Assembly (NCBI GenBank): GCA_011390165.1
Contig: JAABSV010000002.1
Location: 1-64,000 of the forward strand
DNA length: 64,000 nt
Direction: 5' to 3'
Source of the DNA: Desulfobulbaceae bacterium
Lineage (GTDB): Bacteria > Desulfobacterota > Desulfobulbia > Desulfobulbales > Desulfocapsaceae
The translations under genes were made by a program, and so were the position numbers. Shown in pieces: positions 33,654-42,805 of this stretch (position 1 is the stretch's first letter; each line of letters opens with the position of its first letter). Under the pieces are notes generated by a model that was not told the origin of the DNA, made no database searches, and worked only from the letters and a program-made list of their open reading frames with translations.

Positions 33654-35351
33654 ATGAAATTTCTTCCCTCCCAGTTGATGTTTTTCTTCCAGAACAAGTC
33701 CACCCGGAAGAATTTCGTTCTGCTCAGCAAGTTTGTTTTTTTCCTCTTGGCCATCATTATCTTCTTCAGTGCCATGTTCCAGGTGGTGATGTTCCACGAG
33801 GGGCGGGAGTACAGCTGGGTTGGCGGGGTTTACTGGACCCTGGTGACCATGTCAACCCTTGGTTTTGGCGATATCGTCTTCCACAGCGATCTTGGCCATC
33901 TCTACACCATCATTGTCCTGGTTTCCGGGGTCGTGCTGATGCTGGTGATGCTCCCCTTCTCCTTCATCCAGTTTTTCTATGCCCCGTGGATCGAGACCCA
34001 GTCGAAGATCCGGACCTCGAGGGAACTTCCCGCCGGAACCACCGGCCATGTGATCATCTCCCAACTCGAGCCGATCACCGAGAAGCTGATCACCAAGCTC
34101 AATCGCCGCCATATTCCCTATGTCCTGATCGTCCCCGAGTGGCAGCGGGCGACGGAGCTCTTTGACGCCGGCTACCGGGTGGTGGTGGGGGAGCCCGATG
34201 ATCGTGAGACCTTCGAGAGGCTGCAGGTGGCGGGGGCCGCACTGGTGGTGGCCACCAACGACGACCTCACCAACACCTCCATCGCCTTTACGGTCCGGGA
34301 GATCACCCGGGCAGTGCCGGTGGTGGTGACTGCCGACCAGGCGAACTCTCTCGATATTCTGACCTTTCCCGGAAACACCCATGTTTTCCAGTTCGCCAGA
34401 AAACTGGGCAACGCCCTTGCCGAGCGGACCTACGGGCTGGGTCGACCGATTAATGTCGTCAGCAGTTTCGATACCCTGCATATTGCCGAGATCTCGGCGG
34501 TACAGACTTCCCTGGCCGGGAAGCGGCTGATCGATATCGACATGCCCCGGAAAACCGGCAGCATGGTGGTCGGGCTCTGGGAGAAGGGTCGTTTTGAACT
34601 GCCCCAGCCACAGACGGTAATCAAATCGTCAACCCTGCTGCTGCTGGCCGGTACCGTCGAACAGCTGGACAGCTTCGAAACCCATTTCGTCACCGCCAGG
34701 GAAGAGGACAAACCGACCGTACCGGTGGTTGTTCTCGGTGGTGGCCGGGTCGGCCTGGCAGTGGCCGACACCCTGGCCGAGAATGGTCTCGACTACCGGA
34801 TTGTCGACAAGCGGTCGGTGGCCAGAGTGGGAGGGAATGGTGACAATATCATCCAGGGAGATGCCGCAGATATTGCCGTTCTTGAGCGGGCAGGCATTCT
34901 TCAGGCGAAGACGGTGATCATCACTACCCACAACGATGCGATGAATATCTATCTCGCCTTCTATTGCCGGCAGCTGCGCCCGGATATCCAGGTGATTACC
35001 CGGGCGACCAACGAACGGAGTGTGTCGAAACTGCACATGGCCGGTGCCGATCTGGTCCTTTCCTATGCCTCAATGGGGGCGAACGCGATTGTCAACCTCC
35101 TCAACAGGGATGAGATTTCGATGTTCACCGAGGGCTTGAATATTTTCAGCCGGCCGATGCCGAACACTCTGCTGGGGCGCAATCTGATCGACAGCGGTAT
35201 CCGCGAGAAAACCGGCTGCTCGGTGATTGCCCTGAAGTCCGCTAGCGGATTGATGGTCGGGCCCAACCCGGTCCTGCCCCTGGCCGGGGGCGATGAACTT
35301 ATCCTGATTGGCACAACCGAGTCGGAACAGAAGTTCCTGGAACTTTTTTAG
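33654..35351 (+). CDS. Two-helix potassium channel with tandem RCK domains (GsuK-like)
   Basis: 565 residues. Two membrane helices (FVLLSKFVFFLLAIIIFFSAMF; LYTIIVLVSGVVLMLVMLPFSF) flank a pore loop with the filter TLGFGD. Two full TrkA-N/TrkA-C (RCK) units follow, near 132-345 and 360-565; the second has a clean Rossmann motif VVLGGGRVGLAV, while the first has the changed HVIISQLEPITEKL. This is the arrangement of GsuK from Geobacter, gated by NAD/ADP and calcium. So it is a ligand-controlled potassium channel at the inner membrane. Confidence 0.88.
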   Translation: MKFLPSQLMFFFQNKSTRKNFVLLSKFVFFLLAIIIFFSAMFQVVMFHEGREYSWVGGVYWTLVTMSTLGFGDIVFHSDLGHLYTIIVLVSGVVLMLVMLPFSFIQFFYAPWIETQSKIRTSRELPAGTTGHVIISQLEPITEKLITKLNRRHIPYVLIVPEWQRATELFDAGYRVVVGEPDDRETFERLQVAGAALVVATNDDLTNTSIAFTVREITRAVPVVVTADQANSLDILTFPGNTHVFQFARKLGNALAERTYGLGRPINVVSSFDTLHIAEISAVQTSLAGKRLIDIDMPRKTGSMVVGLWEKGRFELPQPQTVIKSSTLLLLAGTVEQLDSFETHFVTAREEDKPTVPVVVLGGGRVGLAVADTLAENGLDYRIVDKRSVARVGGNGDNIIQGDAADIAVLERAGILQAKTVIITTHNDAMNIYLAFYCRQLRPDIQVITRATNERSVSKLHMAGADLVLSYASMGANAIVNLLNRDEISMFTEGLNIFSRPMPNTLLGRNLIDSGIREKTGCSVIALKSASGLMVGPNPVLPLAGGDELILIGTTESEQKFLELF

Positions 35352-35486
35352 GTTGTCGGTATCCTTGCGGCAGCCCTGCGGCGGTTCTGCGTTGGCCCTT
35401 TACCGCCGGATGCTTTTGGCCAGCGAAAGGCCGCTCCGAACCGGCTGAGGCGGAAGGGGCCACAGACCGATTTTGCTGGGGGGAGG

Positions 35487-36686
35487 ATGGACAACCAGAG
35501 TGAGAGCAGGATCGGCCCGAAGATGTCAATCGTCGGCGAGGTGGTTGCCGGTGGTCCGGTACTGGTCGCCGGCAGTTGCCGTGGTTCCCTCACCTGTCAT
35601 GACCTGAAAATCGAGTCGGGGGGGGTGGTGGTCGGAAGCATTCAGGCCGGGGAAATCGACTGCGCCGGCCACCTGGAGGGAGAGATCGTCTCCACCGCCC
35701 TGATTCTCCGCCAGGGCGGAGAACAGGTCGGTCGGGTGGAGACCGCCAGGCTGCGGCTGGAACCGGGCGCGGTGGTTGATTTTGCCCGCCCCAGCCAGTA
35801 CCCCCCGGAAGGTAGTCGAGTGGTGGCCCCACGCCGACCGGTGGCCAGAGCGCCGATCAGGCTCAAACAGCTGGTTGGTGCCTTTCGCGAGGGTGTCAGG
35901 CCCTGCTGTACCGAGATACCCTGTTCCGGTCGGGCCGAGCTCCTTCGGCAGCTGTTCGACCTGCTGGTCCGGGACAAACCCCTCATTCGGGTCTGCGGCG
36001 AAGCGGGGAGCGGCAAGAGTGTGCTGGCGGCGAGGTTGTGCCGGGAGGCGCCGGCCGGCAGTGCGTTTCTCCGCCTCTCCGGACGACCCGGTTCGGTAGC
36101 CGATCTGCTGGCAGATATCGCTGCCCTTCTGCGGGCAGCCGGTGGCCACGACAGCCCACATCCGACCACTTCCGATGATCCGGAGTCGCTTAAAGGGCGG
36201 CTGGCGGCGGTCAGAAGTATCCTGGTCGGCTGCCGGACGGCCGGCACCCGGGTGGTGGTGCTGGTCGATGCCGCCGAGCAACTCTACCCGGCGACCATGG
36301 AAGGCCTGATCAATCAGCTGACCGCAACGCACCAGTCGCATCAGCAACAACTGCAGATGGTGCTGCTGGGGCGACCGGAGATGCTGGCCAGTATGGTGCC
36401 AACCACCCTGGAGTATTTCGTTGACGAGACCAACTGTCAACTCGAACTCCTGCCGCTTACCCTTCAGGAGACCGCCGATTACCTCCGCCTCTCCCTGCGC
36501 AACGCCGCCGGCAACACCACCGCCCAGGTGGCCGATGATGCCGCCTCCCTGCTCCCCTATGAGAGCATCAGGACGATCCACCGGTTGAGTTGTGGCAATC
36601 CGGCCGAGATCAACCGTCTGGCCGATGAGTTGCTGCACCGGGCCTGGAGGGCAGGGGCCAGTGAACTCTTGCCTCGTTTTCTCTAG
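35487..36686 (+). CDS. Bactofilin-like domain fused to an ExeA/AAA-type ATPase
   Basis: 399 residues. Residues 10-105 show the bactofilin beta-helix pattern (IVGEVVAGGPVLVAGSCRGSL, IESGGVVVGSIQAGEIDCAGHLEGEIVSTALILRQGG). From about 130 an AAA ATPase follows: Walker A GEAGSGKS, Walker B VVVLVDAAEQL, then LLGRPEMLASM and PLTLQETADYLRLSLRNA as in ExeA/GspA ATPases. ExeA-type proteins assemble secretion parts at the cell wall and bactofilins polymerise on the membrane, so this could be a scaffold with ATP-driven assembly. The ribosome site ggggagg is adjacent to ATG 35487. Confidence 0.75.
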   Translation: MDNQSESRIGPKMSIVGEVVAGGPVLVAGSCRGSLTCHDLKIESGGVVVGSIQAGEIDCAGHLEGEIVSTALILRQGGEQVGRVETARLRLEPGAVVDFARPSQYPPEGSRVVAPRRPVARAPIRLKQLVGAFREGVRPCCTEIPCSGRAELLRQLFDLLVRDKPLIRVCGEAGSGKSVLAARLCREAPAGSAFLRLSGRPGSVADLLADIAALLRAAGGHDSPHPTTSDDPESLKGRLAAVRSILVGCRTAGTRVVVLVDAAEQLYPATMEGLINQLTATHQSHQQQLQMVLLGRPEMLASMVPTTLEYFVDETNCQLELLPLTLQETADYLRLSLRNAAGNTTAQVADDAASLLPYESIRTIHRLSCGNPAEINRLADELLHRAWRAGASELLPRFL

Positions 36687-36831
36687 TTTTCGTGTCCCGC
36701 CGAGCCCCTTGGCGATGGCGCATACCTCCCCCGTACGGTCGCTGCCGATTCGATGGCTGCGGCAGTCTTTTGCGTAATTCGTATTATGGCAGCTGCTCTG
36801 CTGCTCTATTCGTAAAAATAATTGGTCGATA

Positions 36832-36860
36832 TTGACAGCGTTGAGGGCTGTCGGTATACT
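36832..36860 (+). promoter_or_regulatory. Sigma-70 promoter of the Lrp-gcv-lip operon
   Basis: TTGACA (36832-36837), a 17-base spacer, and TATACT (36855-36860), close to perfect consensus. Transcription should begin near 36867. The region upstream (36687-36831) is AT-biased and gene-free. Confidence 0.85.
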
Positions 36861-36893
36861 ACAGGCTGCAGAGCAGGGAGGCTGTCTGAGCAT

Positions 36894-36919
36894 TTCTCTC
36901 AGGACCTGTCCGCAGAGAA
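36894..36919 (+). promoter_or_regulatory. Leader hairpin overlapping the Lrp-gene ribosome site
   Basis: ttctct (36894-36899) pairs with agagaa (36914-36919), with a short inner ggacc...gtcc pairing. The 3' arm runs into the gaaggg ribosome site (36917-36922) before ATG 36928, so folding could block translation. It recalls the CTCTCAGG/GGAC end of a glycine riboswitch, but the rest of that aptamer is not visible. Confidence 0.35.
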
Positions 36920-36927
36920 GGGCAACT

Positions 36928-37374
36928 ATGGAATTTGACGAAATAAATCTTGCCATTATCAACCATCTCCGCGATGGGCGTCTGCCCTTCAGGCAGATCG
37001 CCGACTCCCTGGCCATTGCCGAGGGGACGGTTCGGGCGCGGGTGAAGCGACTGAAAGAGGAAGGGATTCTGGCCATCACCGCCCTGGTCGACCCGGAGGC
37101 GCTCCCCGAGCAGTCCATTGTCATCGTCGGGGTGCGGTTGAAGGATATGGACCTGGTGAAAAAGGGGGAAGAGTTCAGCCGTCTGCGCGGGGTTATTTCG
37201 GTCTGTGTGGTCACCGGCCGCTTCGATCTGATCCTGACCGTGCTGCTCAGCCGCGAGTTCACCATGCTGCAGTTTTACACCGAAGAGGTGGCAAAGCTTG
37301 ACAACGTTCGGGCGGTGGAGACCTTTGTGGTGTACAAGAGTTTCAATCTGAAGGTGCCGCTCACCCTGCCCTGA
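36928..37374 (+). CDS. Lrp/AsnC family transcriptional regulator
   Basis: 148 residues from ATG 36928 (ribosome site gaaggg; the in-frame upstream part lies across the promoter). N-terminal winged helix (INLAIINHLRDGRLPFRQIADSLAIAEGTVRARVKRLKEEGILAITALVD), then an AsnC ligand-binding domain (IVIVGVRLKD, VISVCVVTGRFDLILTVLL). It stands 35 bases before gcvT under its own strong promoter, so it probably senses glycine or another amino acid and controls this operon and itself. Confidence 0.88.
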   Translation: MEFDEINLAIINHLRDGRLPFRQIADSLAIAEGTVRARVKRLKEEGILAITALVDPEALPEQSIVIVGVRLKDMDLVKKGEEFSRLRGVISVCVVTGRFDLILTVLLSREFTMLQFYTEEVAKLDNVRAVETFVVYKSFNLKVPLTLP

Positions 37375-37409
37375 GCGGGCAGAGGTGGAGAGGTCGGGAG
37401 GAATATGCC

Positions 37410-38675
37410 GTGGAGTCGGTGAAGAGAACCTGCCTGTACGACTGGCATGTGGCCCAAGGGGCCAATATGGCCGAATTCGGCGGCTACGAGATGCCGCTCT
37501 GGTATGCTGCCGGCACCAGATCCGAGCACCTGGCGGTGCTTACCGCCGCCGGCATCTTTGATACCAGCCACATGGCGGCGGTCTCTTTGCGCGGCGAGAG
37601 GGCGCGGCAACTCCTGCAGAACTGTTTCAGCAAGGATCTGGCCCAAGAGAGGAAAAACACTCTGGTCGAGGGGGGCTGTCTGTACGGGGTCTTTCTCGCT
37701 GAAGATGGGACGGTGCTAGACGATGCCATCGTCTACCAGCTGGCCGCCGAGGCCTATCTGGTGGTGGTCAACGCCGGCATGGGCGGGGTAATCGCCGCCC
37801 ATCTCCACCGCCACGCCGGTGGCATGGCGGTGGAGATCATCGACCACAGTGACCGGCTTGGCAAACTCGATCTACAGGGGCCGCTGGCCGCCGGGATCCT
37901 TGCCGGTGTCCTGCGGGAGCCGGCGAAAGCCCTGGCCGGCCTCGACTATTTTCATTTTCGCGGCGCTGTCGCCGACCTGCCCAGCGGTGGCACCCTGTCC
38001 CGGGTAGAGCTGACCGACGGAACGCCGCTTCTTCTCTCCCGTACCGGCTACACCGGTGAACAGGGTTTTGAGATCTTCATCGCCGGTGACCGGCTGGTCG
38101 ACCTCTGGACCATGCTGGTGGCGGCCGGAAGTGACCGGGGCCTTCTCCCCTGCGGACTGGCGGCCAGGGACTCCCTGCGGGCCGGGGCCGGGCTGCCCCT
38201 TTCCCATCAGGACATCGGGGCCTGGCCCTTCCTCCACAACCCCTGGCAGTTTGCCCTCCCCTGGCAGGCCGGACGGAGCGCCTTCAGCAAGGAGTTCCTC
38301 GGCAGTCGGGCGCTGCTTGCCTCGAACTGGGCACAGCATACCCTTCTCTTTGCCGGCTTTGACCCGCGAAAAGTCCCGGCCGGCCCGGAGAGTGTCGTAC
38401 TGAACGCGACCGGGGAGCGGTGCGGCCGGATTCTCACCTGCACCACCGATATGGGTATTGGCCGGGAGGGTGAGGAGATTGTCCGTTTTGCCGCCGGCTC
38501 CGACCGCCCGATCAAGGGGCTCTGCTGCGGCGTTGTTTTGCTTGACCGGCCATTCCCCCCCGGGACTCGGGTACTCCTCGGTGCCGGCAGGCGGCAGGTG
38601 GAGGTGGAGATCCGCACGGAGATCCGGCCAGGACGGACGGCGAGGCTGCCGTTGCCTGAGCCGGCTAAGGGGTGA
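37410..38675 (+). CDS. gcvT: Glycine cleavage system T protein (aminomethyltransferase)
   Basis: 421 residues from GTG 37410. T protein takes the aminomethyl group from H protein and gives 5,10-methylene-tetrahydrofolate and ammonia. Family marks: FGGYEMPLWY, GIFDTSHMAAVSLRG, LLSRTGYTGEQGFEIF (tetrahydrofolate site) and GLAARDSLRAGAGLPL. First enzyme gene of the glycine cleavage module. It is somewhat longer than the usual 360-370 residues, with extra C-terminal sequence. Confidence 0.92.
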   Translation: MESVKRTCLYDWHVAQGANMAEFGGYEMPLWYAAGTRSEHLAVLTAAGIFDTSHMAAVSLRGERARQLLQNCFSKDLAQERKNTLVEGGCLYGVFLAEDGTVLDDAIVYQLAAEAYLVVVNAGMGGVIAAHLHRHAGGMAVEIIDHSDRLGKLDLQGPLAAGILAGVLREPAKALAGLDYFHFRGAVADLPSGGTLSRVELTDGTPLLLSRTGYTGEQGFEIFIAGDRLVDLWTMLVAAGSDRGLLPCGLAARDSLRAGAGLPLSHQDIGAWPFLHNPWQFALPWQAGRSAFSKEFLGSRALLASNWAQHTLLFAGFDPRKVPAGPESVVLNATGERCGRILTCTTDMGIGREGEEIVRFAAGSDRPIKGLCCGVVLLDRPFPPGTRVLLGAGRRQVEVEIRTEIRPGRTARLPLPEPAKG

Positions 38676-38769
38676 ACCGCCCCGGTCAAGGTGCCTGGCA
38701 TTGCTGCCGGTGGCTTTTTTGGGGCTGCTTGGCCGCCCGGCCCGGCTGATTTGTTTTCAGGGGTTGTCG

Positions 38770-38795
38770 TGACGCCAGGTGATGACGCCAGGTGA
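38770..38795. repeat. Perfect 13-base tandem duplication
   Basis: tgacgccaggtga occurs twice without gap in the gcvT-gcvH spacer (38676-38886), which holds no gene. Probably a replication-slippage product. Confidence 0.8.
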
Positions 38796-38886
38796 TGGGA
38801 ATGGCCAGCTGCTGCCGGCGGCGGCTTGCGGCAAATTGTCGGAAGCGGAGAAGACGAACAGGAACAAAAACCGAAGGAGGTGAGAC

Positions 38887-39282
38887 GTGAAGGGATTCGA
38901 TGCGTTGCTTTTTGGTGAGGAACTGCGCTACAGCGAGGACCATGAGTGGGTGAGCACCAGTGGCGAGACCTTCCAGGTCGGGGTGAGCGATTACGCCCAG
39001 GACCAGATGGGTGATATCGTCTATGTGGAGTTGCCGGAGGTGGGCCAGACCTTTGCCAAAGGCGAGCAGTTTGGCACCCTGGAGTCGGTGAAGGCGGTTT
39101 CTGAACTCTATCTGCCGGTGGGGGGTGAGATCGTCTCGGTCAACCCTGCCCTGGCCGACTCCCCGGAACAGATCAACAGCGATCCCTACGGAAGCTGGCT
39201 GGTGACGATCAAACCAAGCGATCCGGAGGAACTGGAGCGGCTGCTCAGCGTTGCCGCCTACCGTCAGCTCTTGCAAGGATAA
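38887..39282 (+). CDS. gcvH: Glycine cleavage system H protein
   Basis: 131 residues. The lipoyl domain has the modified Lys69 in FGTLESVKAVSELYLPVGGEI, with preceding VSDYAQDQMGDIVYVELPEVG. It shuttles the aminomethyl group among P, T and L proteins on a lipoate arm made by LipB and LipA further down. The ggaggtga ribosome site is strong. Confidence 0.94.
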   Translation: MKGFDALLFGEELRYSEDHEWVSTSGETFQVGVSDYAQDQMGDIVYVELPEVGQTFAKGEQFGTLESVKAVSELYLPVGGEIVSVNPALADSPEQINSDPYGSWLVTIKPSDPEELERLLSVAAYRQLLQG

Positions 39283-39286
39283 GCCG

Positions 39287-40618
39287 ATGCGTTACCTGCC
39301 CCATACCGAAGAAGAGATTGCCGCAATGCTGGCGGTGGTCGGCCGCAACAGCCTGGACGAACTGTTCTGCTCGATCCCCGATGCCTGTCGTTTTGCCGAG
39401 GAAATGGTCTTGCCGGAGGCGCTGGACGAGTGGCAGCTGACCCGCCACTTTGACCGCCTCGCCGGCAGCATGGTGGTCAGCCACCGGCACCAGGTCCTGA
39501 TCGGTGCCGGCAGGTACCACCACCACATCCCCGAATCGATCCGGGCACTGGCCGGCCGCTCCGAGTTCCTCACCGCCTACACCCCCTACCAGCCGGAGAT
39601 CTCTCAGGGAACCCTGCAGGCGATGTACGAGTACCAGACGCTCACTGCCCGCTTGCTCGGCATGGATGTCGCCAATGCCTCGGTCTACGATGGCGCCTCG
39701 GCACTGGCCGAAGCGCTGCTGATGGGGCTGCGCATCTCGCGGAAAAAAAGCAAGGTGGCGATCTCGGCCGCGACCCACCCCCATTATCGGCAGGTGGTGC
39801 GCACCTACCTTAATGCCGCCGGGTATGAGGTGGTGGAACTGCCGGTGGGGGCCGATGGCCGCTGTGATCTTGGTGAAGCCGCCCTCGATGAGATGGCGGC
39901 GGTGGCCATCCAGTCGCCCAATTTCTTCGGGGTGATTGAAGAACTGACCACCCTCGGCGAGACCATTCATGCTGCCGGGGCGCTCTTTGTCGTCTCCTTT
40001 ACCGAACCGCTCGCCTACGGGCTGCTGAAAAACCCCGGCGAGTGCGGTGCCGACATTGCCTGTGGCGAGGGGCAGAGCCTTGGCCTGCCCCGTTCTTTTG
40101 GCGGGGCGGCGCTGGGAATGTTTGCCTGCCGCGACAAATTTGTCCGCAACATGCCCGGGCGGCTGGTGGGAGAGACCGTTGACAACCAGGGCCGGCGGGG
40201 TTTTGTCCTCACCCTTGCCACCCGTGAACAGCATATCCGTCGCGAGAAAGCAACCTCGAACATCTGCACCAACCAGGGGGTCTGCGCCCTGATGGCGGCC
40301 ATGTTCATGGCCTCTCTCGGTGGCACTGGTTTGCGCCGGCTGGCCCGTCTCAACTACGACAAGGCCGGCTATGGTCGGGCGGTACTTCGCCGGGCCGGGG
40401 CCCGAATGGTCTGGGAGACACCGACCTTCAACGAGTTTCTGGTCGAATTCCCCAGTGATTTCGCTCCCGTTCGCGAACGGCTGCGGGCGGAGGGGATTGT
40501 CGCCGGCCTGGAACTTGGCCGGTTCTACCCGGAACATGCCGGCCGCTATCTGTTCTGCCTGACCGAGACGGTCGAGCGGGCGACGGTGGACAAAATTGCC
40601 GAGGAGGTGCAGCGATGA
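39287..40618 (+). CDS. gcvPA: Glycine dehydrogenase (decarboxylating) subunit 1
   Basis: 443 residues from ATG 39287 (5 bases after gcvH; the longer in-frame start overlaps gcvH). Conserved start MRYLPHTEEEIAAMLAVVG, then YHHHIPESIRALAGRSEFLTAYTPYQPEISQGTLQAMYEYQT and EKATSNICTNQGVCAL. This is the non-PLP half of the split P protein found in anaerobes and Gram-positives. It pairs with the next gene product to decarboxylate glycine. Confidence 0.94.
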   Translation: MRYLPHTEEEIAAMLAVVGRNSLDELFCSIPDACRFAEEMVLPEALDEWQLTRHFDRLAGSMVVSHRHQVLIGAGRYHHHIPESIRALAGRSEFLTAYTPYQPEISQGTLQAMYEYQTLTARLLGMDVANASVYDGASALAEALLMGLRISRKKSKVAISAATHPHYRQVVRTYLNAAGYEVVELPVGADGRCDLGEAALDEMAAVAIQSPNFFGVIEELTTLGETIHAAGALFVVSFTEPLAYGLLKNPGECGADIACGEGQSLGLPRSFGGAALGMFACRDKFVRNMPGRLVGETVDNQGRRGFVLTLATREQHIRREKATSNICTNQGVCALMAAMFMASLGGTGLRRLARLNYDKAGYGRAVLRRAGARMVWETPTFNEFLVEFPSDFAPVRERLRAEGIVAGLELGRFYPEHAGRYLFCLTETVERATVDKIAEEVQR

Positions 40619-42072
40619 GCGGGACAGTAGAGGCCAACGGCATGATACAGGAGGAACCGCTGCTCTGGGAAAAGGGGAGTCGAGGCCGACAGGGGATGTC
40701 GATCCCGGCAGCGGATGTGCCACCGGTGGAACTGCCGGCGGAGCTCTGTGGGGCGGGGCCGGATTTCCCCGATCTCAGCGAGGTCGATGTGGTCCGTCAC
40801 TATACCCGCCTCTCCGCCTGGAACTATGGGGTGGACAGCGGCCTCTACCCCTTGGGTTCCTGCACCATGAAGTATAACCCGAAAATCAACGAGCGGCTGG
40901 CCGCCACCCCCGAACTTGCCGCCGCCCACCCGCTCCTTGCCGACAGTGAGGTGCAGGGCTGTCTCGAACTGATGTATGGTCTTCAGGAAGGATTGGCGGC
41001 GATTACCGGTCTGCCCGGGGTCTCCCTGCAGCCGGCGGCTGGAGCCCAGGGGGAGCTGACCGGGATGTTGATTTTCGCTGCCTGGCACCGCAGTCGCGGC
41101 TCCCGGCGGAACAAGATTCTCATCCCGGATACCGCCCACGGTACCAACCCGGCCAGTGCCGCCCTCTGTGGCTTCCGGCCGGTCCCCATTGCCTCCGGCC
41201 CGGACGGGATCCTAACCACCGAGGCGGTGGCAGCGGTGATGGACGACGAGACCGTCGGGATCATGATCACCAACCCCAACACCCTGGGCCTTTTTGAGAC
41301 CAATATCCGGGAAATCGCCGAAGTGGTCCATGCCAGGGGTGGCCTGGTCTACGGTGACGGGGCCAATATGAATGCGGTGATGGGGGTGGTCAACCCGGCC
41401 CTTTGCGGGGTGGATGTCATGCACCTGAACCTGCACAAGACCTTTTCCACCCCGCATGGCGGTGGCGGGCCGGGGGCGGGGCCGGTCTGTGTCACCGCCG
41501 AACTGAGCCGCTTTCTGCCGGTGCCGCGGGTGGTGCGTGCCGGCAACGGCTACCGCCTCGATGAGGATTGTCCGGATTCGGTGGGCCGGGTCCATGCCTT
41601 TCACGGCAATTTTTCGGTGCTGGTCCGGGCCTATGGCTATGTCCTCAGCATGGGGGCAGCCTTCCTCAAGCGGGCCAGCCAATTGGCGGTCCTCAACGCC
41701 GCCTACCTCAAGGAGAGTCTGAAGGAGAGCCTGCCGCTGGCCTATCCCCGCCCCTGCATGCACGAGTGCGTCTTCTCCGATGGCTGGCTGCACGAGCACA
41801 ATATCACCACCCTCGACCTGGCCAAACGGCTGATCGATTACGGCTACCACCCACCAACCATTTACTTCCCGCTGGTGGTCCCCGGGGCAATCATGATCGA
41901 GCCGACCGAGACGGAATCTCAGCAGGACCTCGACCGCTTTATCGCTGTCCTCAAGCAGATCGTGGCCGAGGCCCGAAACAATCCGGAACTGCTCCGCCAG
42001 GCCCCGACTCGGGCCAAGTTGGGTCGGCTTGACGAGACCCGGGCGGCCAGGCAACCCTGTCTCTGTGGCTGA
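40615..42072 (+). CDS. gcvPB: Glycine dehydrogenase (decarboxylating) subunit 2
   Basis: 485 residues. The PLP Lys lies in MHLNLHKTFSTPHGGGGPGAGPV; GSCTMKYNPKINE, IPDTAHGTNPASAA and YGDGANMNAVMG are family motifs. It overlaps gcvPA by 4 bases (ATGA), ensuring equal synthesis of the two halves. It uses PLP to form the glycine Schiff base and release CO2. Confidence 0.95.
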   Translation: MSGTVEANGMIQEEPLLWEKGSRGRQGMSIPAADVPPVELPAELCGAGPDFPDLSEVDVVRHYTRLSAWNYGVDSGLYPLGSCTMKYNPKINERLAATPELAAAHPLLADSEVQGCLELMYGLQEGLAAITGLPGVSLQPAAGAQGELTGMLIFAAWHRSRGSRRNKILIPDTAHGTNPASAALCGFRPVPIASGPDGILTTEAVAAVMDDETVGIMITNPNTLGLFETNIREIAEVVHARGGLVYGDGANMNAVMGVVNPALCGVDVMHLNLHKTFSTPHGGGGPGAGPVCVTAELSRFLPVPRVVRAGNGYRLDEDCPDSVGRVHAFHGNFSVLVRAYGYVLSMGAAFLKRASQLAVLNAAYLKESLKESLPLAYPRPCMHECVFSDGWLHEHNITTLDLAKRLIDYGYHPPTIYFPLVVPGAIMIEPTETESQQDLDRFIAVLKQIVAEARNNPELLRQAPTRAKLGRLDETRAARQPCLCG

Positions 42073-42805
42073 ACTGCCGGCAGCCGGCCTCGTTGACCTG
42101 GGCAGGCGTGACTACCAGGCCTGCCACCGGCTGCAACTGGCTCTGGTCGAACGGCGCCGGCGAGGGGGTGCCGAAGATGATCTTTTCCTGCTCACCGAGC
42201 ACCCGCCGGTCTTCACCCTCGGCCGGCGGGGGGGGCAGGAAAACCTGGTGGTTGCCGCTGAGGAGCTGGCCCGTCGGGGGATTGGCCTTCATCGGGTGGA
42301 ACGGGGCGGGGATATCACCTACCATGGCCCGGGGCAACTGGTCCTCTACCCGATTCTCCATCTCGGCCAGGCCGGCCTCCGGGTGGCCGAGTATGTCGGC
42401 AGGCTGGAAGAGTTGATGCTCCAACTCGCTGCCGGCTGCGGCCTGGCGGTCGGTCGTGACCACCGCAACCGCGGGGTGTGGGTGGGCGACCGAAAGCTGG
42501 GCAGTGTCGGGGTGGCGGTTCGGCACGGGGTGACCTACCATGGCCTGGCCCTCAATATCGACCTCGACCTGACCCCCTTCAGCTGGGTCAACCCCTGTGG
42601 CCTGCATGGCGTCGCCATGACCAGTCTCAGCCGGGAATTGGGGCGGCAGGTGGCCCCCGCCGAGGTGAAGAAGGCACTCGTCGCTCTATTGCCGGCGGTT
42701 TTCCACCGTGAGGTCAATCTGCTTTCCGGAGGTCTCCCCCATGACGCAGCCTGTTTCTCCCCCTGTTCCGGCGACGCCTGCCACAGCAGCACCGAAGTGC
42801 GGTAA
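42065..42805 (+). CDS. lipB: Lipoyl(octanoyl) transferase LipB
   Basis: 246 residues from GTG 42065, overlapping the gcvPB stop by 8 bases; TTG 42029 is possible. Motifs: LTEHPPVFTLGRRG, RGGDITYHGPGQLVLYPIL, the catalytic Lys in RKLGSVGVAVRHGVTYHGLALNI and catalytic Cys in NPCGL. It moves octanoate from acyl-carrier protein to H protein. The last 40 or so residues overlap lipA and are rather unlike the family end. Confidence 0.92.
   Translation: MAELPAAGLVDLGRRDYQACHRLQLALVERRRRGGAEDDLFLLTEHPPVFTLGRRGGQENLVVAAEELARRGIGLHRVERGGDITYHGPGQLVLYPILHLGQAGLRVAEYVGRLEELMLQLAAGCGLAVGRDHRNRGVWVGDRKLGSVGVAVRHGVTYHGLALNIDLDLTPFSWVNPCGLHGVAMTSLSRELGRQVAPAEVKKALVALLPAVFHREVNLLSGGLPHDAACFSPCSGDACHSSTEVR

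Noticed and set aside
36860-36928. Glycine riboswitch before the Lrp-gcv operon
   Set aside because: Only fragments resembling its 3' end are present; the core and the 5' strand are missing and the leader is too short.
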